Source of the DNA: Istiophorus platypterus
Taxonomy: Eukaryota; Chordata; Actinopteri; Istiophoriformes; Istiophoridae
NCBI GenBank assembly: GCA_016859345.1
Contig: CM029131.1
Location: forward strand, 6,927,320-6,991,319
Direction: 5' to 3'
DNA: 64,000 bases
The position numbers were made by a program, and so were the translations under genes. Below are positions 41,882 through 51,791 of this stretch, in pieces (positions within the stretch are counted from its first letter, which is position 1; every line of letters begins with the position of its first letter). The notes below the pieces were generated by a model that did no database searches, was not told the DNA's origin, and saw only the letters and a list, made by a program, of their open reading frames with translations.

Positions 41882-41913
41882 TTCAATGCCCTGTAATTCT
41901 ACAGGGCATTGAA
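41882..41913. repeat. Perfect 14-bp inverted repeat with 4-base loop
   Basis: TTCAATGCCCTGTA at 41882-41895 is followed by ATTC and then by its exact reverse complement at 41900-41913. It can form a stable hairpin in DNA or RNA. A partial third copy (CAATGCCCTATTC) lies at about 42041. Confidence 0.9.
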
Positions 41914-42356
41914 CGGATGGCTGTAATTGGGCTGCATGCACACACTTACACACGCATGCTACAGGTACCCAGACAAAGGCAAGAAGATACCCAGATGAAA
42001 GGATAGAAGAAATTGGGCTGTACACTCTCTAGCTCCAGCTCAATGCCCTATTCAAAGCTGTTTTATTCTTAGTTTCTTTCTTTTCCCAGCACCTTTTCAT
42101 CCCTCCTGTTTTCTTCTCCTTTTCCCTCCGCTCTTCTTTTGTTTGACTCCCCCCCCCTTTCACCTGATGCAAGATCAGAGCAGAGGATATTATGAGGTTT
42201 CTAACACCCTCTCCCTTGGCAACAGGCTCTTTCTGTCCGTGATTGACAGGCGGTGAGGTTTAGGTGCGCTAATGTAGGGCAGGCAGAGGCTTAGCTTGGA
42301 GACCAGATAGCATCGCTCGCCGCCTTTAGTATGCCACGCCGGCTTTGCTCTCCCTG

Positions 42357-42363
<7 letters not shown>

Positions 42364-42421
<58 letters not shown>
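42364..42421. repeat. (CA)n microsatellite
   Basis: A pure CA array of about 58 bases. Confidence 0.97.
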
Positions 42422-42425
<4 letters not shown>

Positions 42426-42512
42426 CGTGGCACATTTCACTCATGGCTTGGGGCTTGTGAGTCCGTGAAAAAGGGAGAGGGTGGAGGCTCTGGGGTTTGA
42501 TGGCTGATGCAT

Positions 42513-42611
42513 GTGTGTGCGTGCTTGCGTGCATGCCTGCGTGCATGCGTGCATGCCTGCGTGTGCGTGCGTGCGTGCGTGCGTGCGTGCGTGTGTGTGT
42601 GTGTGTGTGTG
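42513..42611. repeat. GTGC/GTGCATGCCT array passing into (GT)n
   Basis: GCGTGCATGCCT-type units, then GTGC units, then GT. It reads as Cys/Val/Arg-rich open frames on both strands that are not genes. Confidence 0.95.
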
Positions 42612-42729
42612 GCCTCAAACACACACACTTGTAAATGTATACACACAAAGATAAACGTAGGATCACAAAACACATTAAAAAAAAAATCAAATCCAGGGAG
42701 GGGCCCAGGGGAAGAAGGAGGAGAAGATA

Positions 42730-42835
42730 ATCTCTCTCTCCTCTCTCTCTCTCCTCTCTCTCCTCCTCTCTCCCCCTCTCTCTCCTTTCTTCCTTCCCAC
42801 TTCCCTTCCTTCTTCCCCTCTCCCTTCAGCAGCCT
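42730..42835. repeat. CT-rich pyrimidine tract
   Basis: CTCTCTCC and CTTCC units dominate this block. It gives low-complexity Ser/Leu/Pro frames only. Confidence 0.85.
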
Positions 42836-43006
42836 TCCTTCATCAGCACACGTGAAATTAAAGGCAGAGTCTGTCTAATAATGCGGCTCAGAGAAAACCT
42901 TCTCCCTTGAAACAGAGAGGCAAGGCAGCCCCCAAAGGAAAAGGGGGCAACACACTAGAGCACAGGAGTTAATGTGGAGGAAGTATGCTAGGACTGAAAA
43001 ACTGAC

Positions 43007-43136
43007 AGGAAGGGAGGGAGAAGGAGGGAGAGAGGAGAAAAAAAGGAGAAAGGAGAGGAGGAGAAAAAAGAAAGAAAAAAGAACAGAAAAGGGGGGAAAA
43101 GAAAAAAAAGGAAAAAAAAAATTAAAAAAAAGTCAT
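43007..43136. repeat. Long purine (GA-rich) tract
   Basis: About 130 bases almost wholly of A and G, with GGGA, GAAAAAA and GGGG runs. It ends about 40 bases before the candidate exon at 43179. Tracts like this can form triplex DNA and often suffer sequencing and assembly errors. Confidence 0.9.
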
Positions 43137-43178
43137 AAAAAATTTGTTGTTGTCTTCCTCTGCTGATGTCCCTACCAG

Positions 43179-43285
43179 ACCCCCACAGTGGGAGGCTCCC
43201 TACTGACAGGCCCACGAGGGGGGGGCCCTGGTGGCGGTCTGGGGCTAACGTGGTAACCAGGGAGGGCTCGGTCCTGCAGGCCTGG
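43179..43285 (+). CDS. pard3b: Candidate damaged or replaced PDZ2 exon (uncertain)
   Basis: An acceptor with a good pyrimidine tract (ctgatgtccctaccag) and a consensus donor (CTGG followed by GTGAGA) bound 107 bases. That is exactly the 3n+2 length needed to join the phase-1 exon ending at 41176 to the phase-0 exon at 44062 without a stop. The frame contains SGANVVTREGS, resembling LGFTVVTRDSS at the start of PARD3B PDZ2. The rest (GRLPTDRPTRGGPWWR before it, VLQAW after it) does not match the 47-residue family segment, and the GPGPIFVKNILPKGAA part is absent. It also has a GGGGGGGG run, where an indel would be easy. It may be a mis-sequenced exon, a decayed one or chance. I am not confident it is translated. 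Confidence 0.25.
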
Positions 43286-44061
43286 GTGAGAGAGATGGCC
43301 GCCTGCTGTCAGAGAGCAGCGCCTGGAGAGACTCCTGCAGCCCTGAGATGGCATCCTGGAGGGCCTGTTGGCCTCAGCCTGTTGATCTCCTGCTGAGGAC
43401 AGTTAACAAAGGCACTTGGACAACATCATTAGTTTCATTGGTTAGTAGTGCACCCCCTGCTAGTTAACATGCTCTCTAGACTTCTTTCTTTTTTACGTTC
43501 CACGTTCAGTTACTTTTAAGCATGAATTTACTTTGAATGCAGCAGCATCATAGGTTTCTAGATGTAAAAAATGTCAAATAATATTCAAAAATTTCAGAGA
43601 TCACTGCCAAAGTTGAAACAATTTTCCATTGATTCTAGAAAAGTGACAAAAGTAAAATATTAAGATGAGACTCGCCATCTTTTTAGATCTGACTGGGTTT
43701 GTACATCTAAATTACAAAACACTTTTCTTTCACCCCCTACCTCAAGTGTTGCCTAATGACCCAGATAGTTCAGGTTTTTGTTTACTTGCACTTTTAAAAC
43801 AGGGGACACTGCAACCACATAGTCATCATCTTAAACCCCGAAGGCCTGCAGGACAACAGCTTTGGAAAAACAGAAAGGAAAAAAAAATCCAAACAACTTG
43901 TACCACTTGGAGAGTCCATTTTTCATGATTTTGGATGTAATGACCCTTAAACTCCGATCTCCTACTGGCGTCACCTCATGTCGGTGGAGCACTGTGGACA
44001 ATACACTTGGCTTTAATCTGCACTTGTGTGTACGCGTGCTTTCTTTTTTTTGTGTGCGTAG
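43286..44061. other. Intron before the second PDZ2 exon
   Basis: No further exon was recognised. The first 110 bases remain GC-rich, then the sequence becomes AT-rich. The acceptor is a T-run followed by gtgtgcgtag at 44061. Confidence 0.65.
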
Positions 44062-44190
44062 GTGAATGGAGTAGACATGACAGGCTGTAGCCAGGAGGAA
44101 CTCGTGGCCATGCTGCGCAGCACCAAGCAGGGAGAGAGTGTGTGTCTGATGGTGGCACGGCAGGAGGACATCTTCCTGCCTCGGGAACTG
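44062..44190 (+). CDS. pard3b: pard3b exon: second half of PDZ2
   Basis: The exon has forty-three codons in phase 0 on both sides: VNGVDMTGCSQEELVAMLRS, then TKQGESVCLMVARQEDIFLP and REL. Mammalian PARD3B has VNGRDVTGRTQEELVAMLRSTKQGETASLVIARQEGHFLPREL, so the match is nearly complete. It supplies the VNG strand, the helix that lines the ligand groove (SQEELVAMLRS) and the last strand of PDZ2. In PARD3 the second PDZ binds phosphoinositides; whether PARD3B PDZ2 does so here is unknown. Without an intact first half, this domain could not fold as usual. Donor: CTG followed by GTAGGA. Confidence 0.97.
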
Positions 44191-45378
44191 GTAGGAGAGC
44201 GCCAACAGACAAAAATACAATGTTCATGTCCTTACCCAGTCTGCTCTACCTTCACACAGTGCCCCTTCTCTTTTCTTTTTTGGTCTGTCATTCACTTCTG
44301 CTTCTTTTGTTGATAAATGCCTTCCGCGGTTGTCTTTTCTTTTGCTCTTTTCTCTTCTTCCTCCTCTTCACTTCTTGATTTCGCCCTCCTTTTTTTTTTT
44401 TTTTGTTGCATTTCCCACACATTGTGTGTCTCTTTGTCATTCTCCTCTCCCAAAGGAGCCTCTTTACATTGGTGCCCTTTCGCCTATAAACACCGCACTT
44501 GGACGAACACACAAACGCACCCGGGGCACGCTCCGGCCTTCCTGTCCCACTCTGGTTTGTTGACACAGCGATGCCAGAGGAAGTCACACACACAGGCCAC
44601 AGCGGCCCCGCAGGAAGTGTGTGAGCATGTCCGTGCGTGTCGGCATCCCGCGGGTGTTAAGTGACCGTTTACCTGTAGCGACTGATGGGGTCAGAGGTCT
44701 CTGTCAGGGCTGTGAAACTGCCGCAGTTTGACTTCTCCTCACAGGGGACATTTTATCAATAAACACACACTTTTAAACATACATATGCTCAGCCAGGTGG
44801 CCCCTTGAACATCTCCTGCTCTCTGTAAATTATGTTTTTGCCCGTGCAGCTCTATCCTCTCCCCTCTGTCCTCTGCGGTTATTCTAATGATTCCCTTTCC
44901 TTTTACTTCAAAGAGCCGTGAGAAAGGAGCGCAGGGCTTTGTAGTGACTGACGCATATTCACACCTAGAGTTCACACACACAAGCGCACGCAGAAACTCC
45001 TAAACACTTAGTCCATTAAAAAAAGAAAGAAAAAAAAAACTTGGAAATTTGGACACAAGTGCTCTTTCACAGACACACACACACACACGTGCACAGACGA
45101 GCGCATCACAGTCTTTTAAACAGCCGAGTTACTGCTTCCGAAAATAGTTTGCCCTCATTAATGGCCCAGCAGTCTTGGCATAACAAGTGCACTTTGAAGA
45201 ACCTCTGCAGTCTTCATCTAACACTTGCTTGTATTTGTGCATTAGAGAGAGACTTAAGGGGGGTGGAAAAGGGAGAGCTTTCACTCCTATGGAAGTTATT
45301 GGTGCCCCGTGAGATCTGGCCCTTATCCCCAGCGCAGCCCTCCACCTCAAAGACAGTTTGATGTCCCCTAAGCGTGTG

Positions 45379-45410
45379 CACACACACACACACACACACA
45401 AACACACACA
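45379..45410. repeat. (CA)n microsatellite
   Basis: A short CA array with one AA interruption. Confidence 0.94.
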
Positions 45411-46959
45411 TATTTACAAAAAGACACATCAAATTTAGATATGTAGACCCTTTAAAAAAGCGAAGGATTACATGAATACACAGATGAAGAAACCACCACA
45501 GGGAAAAAGTTCCTTAAAAAACAGCTAAATGAGCTCATGCAAACACACATGCACAAACACATAGAGAGATGCTTCTAGATGATGACTGCTTCCATTTTAC
45601 AGTAAACACCATCCCCACCTTCCCAAAGTCAAAATTCTCTTCCAAAATGCGAACCAAGAAAGAACATCTTTCTCTTTGTCTGCCCAATCTTCACTTGCTT
45701 GTTTTAATCGTTCGACGGTCTCTCCAGCTGCTCTCGGGTAGTAAATCGTCGTGGAAATTTGTGTGGAGAACTTAGCAAGGAGCGGCTCACCGTGAATTGG
45801 TCGCACAAAAGATGTAACGATGATGGAGACGCATTAAGTCGACGTGGCCATCTGCCTCATCTGTCGCAGGAAAACTTGTCTGCACGCCTGTCTGACTTAG
45901 TGTGGGTGCTCATGAATATTTATTAATGTTTTAGAAGCTGTAATATCTTGTAAAAACTGCCTGTATGTATCCACAGAATTACAGTAATATTTGTTAAAAT
46001 AGCTATCAGATGCAAATCAGTAGTTCATTATTGCGGTTTTACACCCAGTGGCTGCTGAGATTAAGTAGCTGAAAAACAATTCAGAGTTTTCCTTGACTAA
46101 ACACCACTGTTGCTGCTCCAGATAATGAATCTACAATATCAGCTTATTGCATATATCAAGGTTTAATTTCTTTTTCAGGGGGAGCATTTTGTCCAGCTTT
46201 ATTTTAATACAAAATCTGTATCAGATGATGAGATATTTTGGACCCTTTGCGACAAGTTTTGATGATATAATCGGGTTATTTACTATTTAAGATTCACTTT
46301 ATGCTCGACTGTGCCTAAGGGTGGAGCAGTAGTATAGAATAGTGCTTCGGTTCTAGGATTTAATTTTGAAGAAGCTTCCTCTGTCCAGCTTTTAAAGTGT
46401 AAACACTCATTAGTTTTTTGGGGTTTTTTTTGGTCTGTGGACCCACCACAAAAAGCGTGTTTACATTTACTTAACTAACCCCATTATTTTCTGGAACGTG
46501 AGCTCTCATAAACAAGTTACTGTAACACCAGAGCCTTGGTCGAAACATCTCAACCTTGGCCAATTAACCTGGTTTGTTGGCTGAGATTTATACATGTTTT
46601 ATTGGCATGACTGGGATTTCAGGAAGAGAAAGTATTGCTATCACAACATTACAGCAACGGTGTGTCCGAAATAATTAAATCCAATGCCAAGCAAAGACCG
46701 AAACTTACATTAAAATACATTTCCTGACCATTTCTCCCACTAAGCTCTAATGAAAATAGCAATAGCAATTTGGTTAATGATGGTATAAGGAGACTAAGAG
46801 TCTATATTCATGCTAGCAGCTATTGTGTGGCATTGCTTTTGTTCTTTTATTGTGGTTCTCCTCTAAAGACGAAAGGCAGAGGCGGATGGAAATATCCCTA
46901 ATTTTTCTCAGATATAAATCATGAATCAAATCAAAGAACAAATTGAAATTTTGACTTGA

Positions 46960-47240
46960 TGGTGACATTGGATGAATAATTAAGAACTCTTAATTATTCA
47001 TTCCCAAGTTATTCCAATTCATCTTATGTCTAACTTGAATGTCTGTGCCAAATATCATAGCAGCTCATCTAAATAGCTGTCAAGCGGTTTTTCACAAAAC
47101 CAAGGTATAGCAACCTTATAGTTTTGTTGAAAAGTCAGAGGACCACCAAGTTACTAACATTCATCCTCTCAGGAACATGGATGCTTGTACTGTATTTCAC
47201 AGCAGCCCGTTTAATATTTGTCAGAGTATTTCAGTCTGAC
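46960..47240. repeat. Decayed interspersed repeat with internal duplication
   Basis: Two related blocks are visible: GTCTGTGCCAAATATCATAG with AATAGCTGTCAAG (from 47041), and GCTTGTACTGTATTTCACAG with AATATTTGTCAGAG then ATTTCAGTCTG (from 47183). Between them is AAGTCAGAGGACCACCAAG and TTCATCCTCTC. From memory, this layout resembles a common repeat of teleost introns. I cannot name the family with certainty. Confidence 0.55.
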
Positions 47241-47383
47241 GTTACCACCCCCGGAGCTCTGCAGCTGCTGTGGCCGACAAGTGTTGGCAGAGTGAATCTA
47301 AAGCGCGAGGACAAGTGCTGCAATGGGTTCGATAGGAATAAACTCCACAATGTACAGTGCTGCCTTGACTGTGAGACACCGGA

Positions 47384-47396
47384 AGGTCAGAGGTCA
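47384..47396 (+). promoter_or_regulatory. Perfect DR1 motif (nuclear receptor type)
   Basis: AGGTCAGAGGTCA is seen directly, with the same spacer base as the copy at 27212. Binding is unproven. Confidence 0.45.
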
Positions 47397-50300
47397 GCTG
47401 AGCTACAGAGCCGAAGCCTTGAGCTGGTCAGGGTTAAATGTTTTGCCAAAGACAAAGTCAGCAGAGCCGACACTCGCTGGCACAGCAGTTTAAAACCAGG
47501 CCATGTGGTTAAAAGGCTTGTCACTGTATTCACTGCCTCCAACCTCCACCACTCATATGATCTTTTTTATCTGCCTTGTATTAGTACAGTAGACTTTTAG
47601 AAGAACTAGCAGAACTACTGATTGATTAGGTTCAATAGAGAAGGTATTGATTTTTACATGAGCTGTGTGTGGTTCCGTGAAAGCACTCGGCAGCGCTGGG
47701 AGGCAAACCGGTCTCTTTCAGTCTAAAGAATTACAACAAAGCCTTCGAATTAGCCTGATTATGAGGACGCAAAAGGACGCCGACTTCCTACCCCATCTAT
47801 CCATGTACTCTCATGCACTCCCTAAGTAATTAAAAAGTGATAACTTTTTAATCACAGTTTCATTCCTGTCAGCGTTTCTGCGTCTCCGTTGCTGTGCGCG
47901 CTCATTATTTCGCGGGGCCCCCGTTTTGTTTCAGGGCGGAGATTAGGGAGATGCTTTGAGATGTGGAGAGCTCTTTTGTGGGCTTCGGCGGGAGCGCGAT
48001 ATGTGTGTGTGTTTCGCGTGAGTGAAAGTGTGAGTCCTCCAGCGGAATTATGAGTTTGCCAAGGACAGGATGGAGGGGTCACTTTGCACATGGTCGACCC
48101 TCGGTTGCCAGCGAGCCTAGGCCAGTTCACAGGAAGAGGGGTCGTCAGGCAGAAAGTGACTTTGCTGCGTTGCTGTTGCCTCCTCAGTCAGCTTGTCCTC
48201 TCTGTCTGTCCTCTTTCTATTTATCCACTAGTACTCTTCGTCTATCCCTCCTTCTTTTTTTGCTTGCCATCATTCTGTCTTGAAGGTGGAGTTTTTCTTC
48301 CACTTTTTCCTTTTCATTATCCCCCCTTCCCCCACCAGCACGCACCGAAATTATCCCTCAATCAGTCATTTTACTTTCCTTTCTCTTCATTGTGAGGTAA
48401 AGGTGTAAAGTGGCGAAGAGGCAGACATTAAGGCGATTAATTGGCAGCTCCATCGTTGGCGTCGAGCGCGGCGAGATCTCATCTTAATTGAATGTCGCTC
48501 TCACCGCTAATCCCGCCGCTTTGAAACCCCCATTTAGAAATCCTCAGCGACAAAAGGCTCTGTGTGTAATCGCTGTGTATCACCCCCTCCTCACCACCCA
48601 CCCTTGGGTAAGAAAAAGCTCCTTTTTGTCTCCTCATTTGGGTTTTTGAAGAGGGTGGTCTCTCTCCTGGCTGAAAGCTTGTTAAAGAGCCATTGCTGAA
48701 GGCTAACTGTGGAGGGAGGTGGGGGGGGGGGTCACAGAGTGGAGCCAAGGGGTCTCAGCCACCCTGGGGATGCAATCTGCCCCCAAGGAAAGGGCATTAG
48801 AGGGGATATTGGAGTGTGTGAGAGTGTGTGCCTGCTTTTGGACCACCACTGAGATTCTGTTGGTTGTGTAAATACATTTAAATTGGCAGTGAGATACAAA
48901 CAATAAACATGCTCAGTGTGTGTAGTTTCTCATTTAATATCTTTCCAATATCTCGGTTTGTTCCAGAGCCTTAAGAGCCCGCTGTGCTCTGATCTGGCCA
49001 CCTTCACCTTGTGTGTTGTTGCAGCTAGATCACAAAGGTATTTAAAACCTCCCAGGTTGCCATGTGAGCCTTCTCAAGTGTCTCTCGAGCAGGAAGCAGC
49101 GGATTGTCTTTGTAATTCCTCTGGTTTTGAGTAACAGCACTCTGAATCGCCTTGTTGATAAAAATAAGCCCTGACTGAAAGTCCTGTGTTATACTGAAGT
49201 AGAAAATAGATTCTGTGAATATTGAAGGGCCCGTTTTGCTTGATTTATCTTGTTATCATATGGAAATGAAAGGTAAAATAATGTTCTGGAGGGGGTGTTT
49301 TAAATTTTCCTGACTCCAGTTTTAAAATTGGTGCTGTTGTAAGTACATTTTGAGGGTATTTTTGCTTTTATTAGAGACTTTGACTGCAGAAAGATGACAG
49401 GAAATGAGGGGGTAGGAGATATACAGTAGGGAATGATATGCAACAAAGATCCCTGGCTAGACCTAAACACGAGAGATCACAGTACACCCACGGGTGTTTA
49501 ATGTATTCATTAATTTATAGTTTATATACTGAATGAATTATATTTAAGTGCCGTGTGCTGTTCAAAATGCATTGTTTATTTATTTTTAGTGTTTCTCTGA
49601 CAGGAAAAATGACAGCTTTTTGCCGTTTCACCAAATGCCTTTGAATAGATGTTGTAATTGTGCCATAAAATCAGTTAGGGAGTTGAATGAGTTTCCAAAG
49701 TGCATTACTTTGACACCAGAGACCACTGTTTGCTCCCTGTTTCCTAACAACGGGTAACTTAATTTAATTTTAACCATGATATTTGTATTTTTAAGTAGTT
49801 CTTTTAAGCATGACTGGATAGGTTCCCTAACCAAGTTGTTTTTGTGTATAAACTGGGCGACATTACATCACCCCTTGTCCTGATTTTTCATCTGAACTGA
49901 AAGCCGTGACTAAATACAGTATATTGGATCAGTGCACATGACCTTCCAGGTTTAGCTCCTCTTCCTTTTCCTGGGTTGAGGGCTCTGACTCACACTTTGG
50001 AAACTGAGTACCTCTCCTGGCCTTGAGGCTTCAGCAGGCTGTTGTTTTAATTAAGCACCTAGACGAAGCAGCACAGAATAGTGCTGACGGAGGGAGACAG
50101 ACTTTGGTGGCTGCAGGATCATAGTGAGGTTGAGAGGAAGCTCTTACGGTTGCGAATTTTGCAAAATTCTACTGGAGGACATATTTGCCACCCACATCTT
50201 TCGTCCTCGTGCCAGAATGAGAGGATGGAATATAGAGGGGAAATGTGAACATAGAGTTCTGATTCAGTGGCAGGCAAGGTGCCTGATGTAAGGCTCCCGC

Positions 50301-51602
50301 AATACTGGTACGGGTGTTTAAGTCTTTAAAGCTGTGACAACTGGTATGGCTGGTGTAGTGTATGTATGTGCATCTTCCTACAGAATTCTCTTTGACATTT
50401 TCTTACTTTGCGACTCAGAGTGGAGTTTGAGTGGCCGTCTTGATCATGAAGCTACTTTCGGTCCCAACCACAGCAACAAAAGCAGGAAAAAAAAGGAAAA
50501 AAAAGAAGATGAGAAGATGTGTGAACACATGCATACACACACACCCTCTTAACCTTACTTCCTTCTTTTACAAAGAGAAATAAGGCTGGGGAGTGAAGTG
50601 GTGTTGAGTAATTCTTTTCCCTGGGTGAATGAACCTGGCACCCCCCCCACTCCACTCTCCATTTTTACCATCCTCTAATGACAGACATTTTCCTTTTCTC
50701 CTTTGTTTCCTTTACCCCCCCTCCCATCTCATTTTTGGAGCATGCCGCTGTTTCTGCTGCCACGGTCATTTTCTTCTGATTAAATAGCGGTGGGTGAGTG
50801 GGAAGAAGTTGGGGGGGGTGGGGGGTTTAGATATAAAGACTGAGACCTGTAGAAAGTAGAGATGGAACGAGAGTCTGGGGAGAAGGAGGAGGAATTGAGA
50901 AAGAGGGAGAGGAGAAGCAGAGAAGGGAGAGATGTACAGTAGGATCGAGAGATTAGGTTGAAATGTAAAGAGTGAAGAGCGAGGGAGGGGGGAGTGTGAA
51001 CAAGAGAAGTGGGTATACCTCAGGGATAGGTTATTACTTTTAAATGCCCCTCTGTTTCTCCATCCTCTCTCCTCCTCCTCCCCTTCTTTCCTCCCCCATC
51101 CTCCCCCTCTGTGCTCCAGGAGGAGGTATGAAAAGGTTATTATGTTTCCTTTAGAAATGGCTCGCTCTCCGTCTGTGCCTTTCATCTCCAAATGGAATAA
51201 CCTCTCTACAGTAGCTTTCTTCTTTTTCTCACTGCACCTTCATCTCTCTTTCCAGTACACAACACCTGCTACTCTCTTCCTCTTTTCCTTTCTCTCTCCG
51301 TCTTGCTTTTTTTCTTCCCCGCAGCCATCTTCCAGCTTACTCTTTAATCCATTTCTCCTCTCTTTCCTTCTTGCTCCCTCTTTTTTCCCCTGGTTTTGGT
51401 GTTGAGTATAATCATTGTGATGTAGGAGTATGCATTATCCGCCAGAGCATTTGATATAGTGCTTCCAACTACATCGTAAACAGTTATATACAGCAGTTAT
51501 TATGTAGAACATGTAATAGGTGATGTATGAACAGGCTTGTCCTGTCTCCAATGGAAGATTTTTACACAGCATTACAAGAGTTCCTTCATGCTCTCTTTTC
51601 AG

Positions 51603-51791
51603 AAAGATGAGGAAGCTAGCAGTCTGGTGCTGGAGGACGGCAGGGCAGAGCAGCTGATGTATGAGATCCCACTCAATGAGACGGGTTCGGCCGGCCTGGG
51701 GTTGAGCCTGAAGGGCAACAAGTCCAGAGAGACGGGCGAAGACCTGGGTATCTTCATCAAGTCCATCATCCATGGAGGGGCCGCTTACAAG
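51603..51791 (+). CDS. pard3b: pard3b exon: linker and first half of PDZ3
   Basis: The exon has sixty-three codons in phase 0 on both sides. It begins with an acidic linker (KDEEASSLVLEDGRAEQLMY), followed by EIPLNETGSAGLGLSLKGNK and SRETGEDLGIFIKSIIHGGA. Mammalian PARD3B reads FEIPLNDSGSAGLGVSLKGNKSRETGTDLGIFIKSIIHGGAAFK, so the match is close. SAGLGLSL is the carboxylate-binding loop. In PARD3 the third PDZ contacts PTEN, VE-cadherin and phosphoinositides; partners in fish PARD3B are not known to me. Acceptor: ctcttttcag at 51602. Donor: AAG followed by GTAGAG at 51792. Confidence 0.97.

Larger units (their letters stand above)
41177..43178. other. Intron after the PDZ2 start exon
   Basis: No intact exon was found where the front half of PDZ2 is expected. 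Contents are a TATTTATGTGTATA-type minisatellite at about 41250-41296, a GT array at 41305-41342, a perfect hairpin at 41882-41913, CA and GTGC arrays at 42364-42611, a CT-rich block at 42730-42835, and a long purine tract at 43007-43136. Confidence 0.65.
44191..51602. other. Intron between PDZ2 and PDZ3 exons
   Basis: No gene was recognised in this 7.4 kb intron. It holds a CA array at 45379-45410, a decayed interspersed repeat at about 46960-47240, a perfect DR1 motif at 47384-47396, two CpG-rich patches near 47870-48005 and 48432-48522, and pyrimidine- and purine-rich tracts at 50640-51130 and 51200-51400. The open frame at 47124-47600 overlaps the interspersed repeat and shows no domain. 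Confidence 0.65.

Noticed and set aside
42190..42690. 166-codon open frame on the - strand
   Set aside because: Built from GTGC and CA repeats with Arg/Thr/His periodicity.
47124..47600. 158-codon open frame on the + strand
   Set aside because: It overlaps the decayed interspersed repeat, has no recognisable domain, and lies in a pard3b intron.
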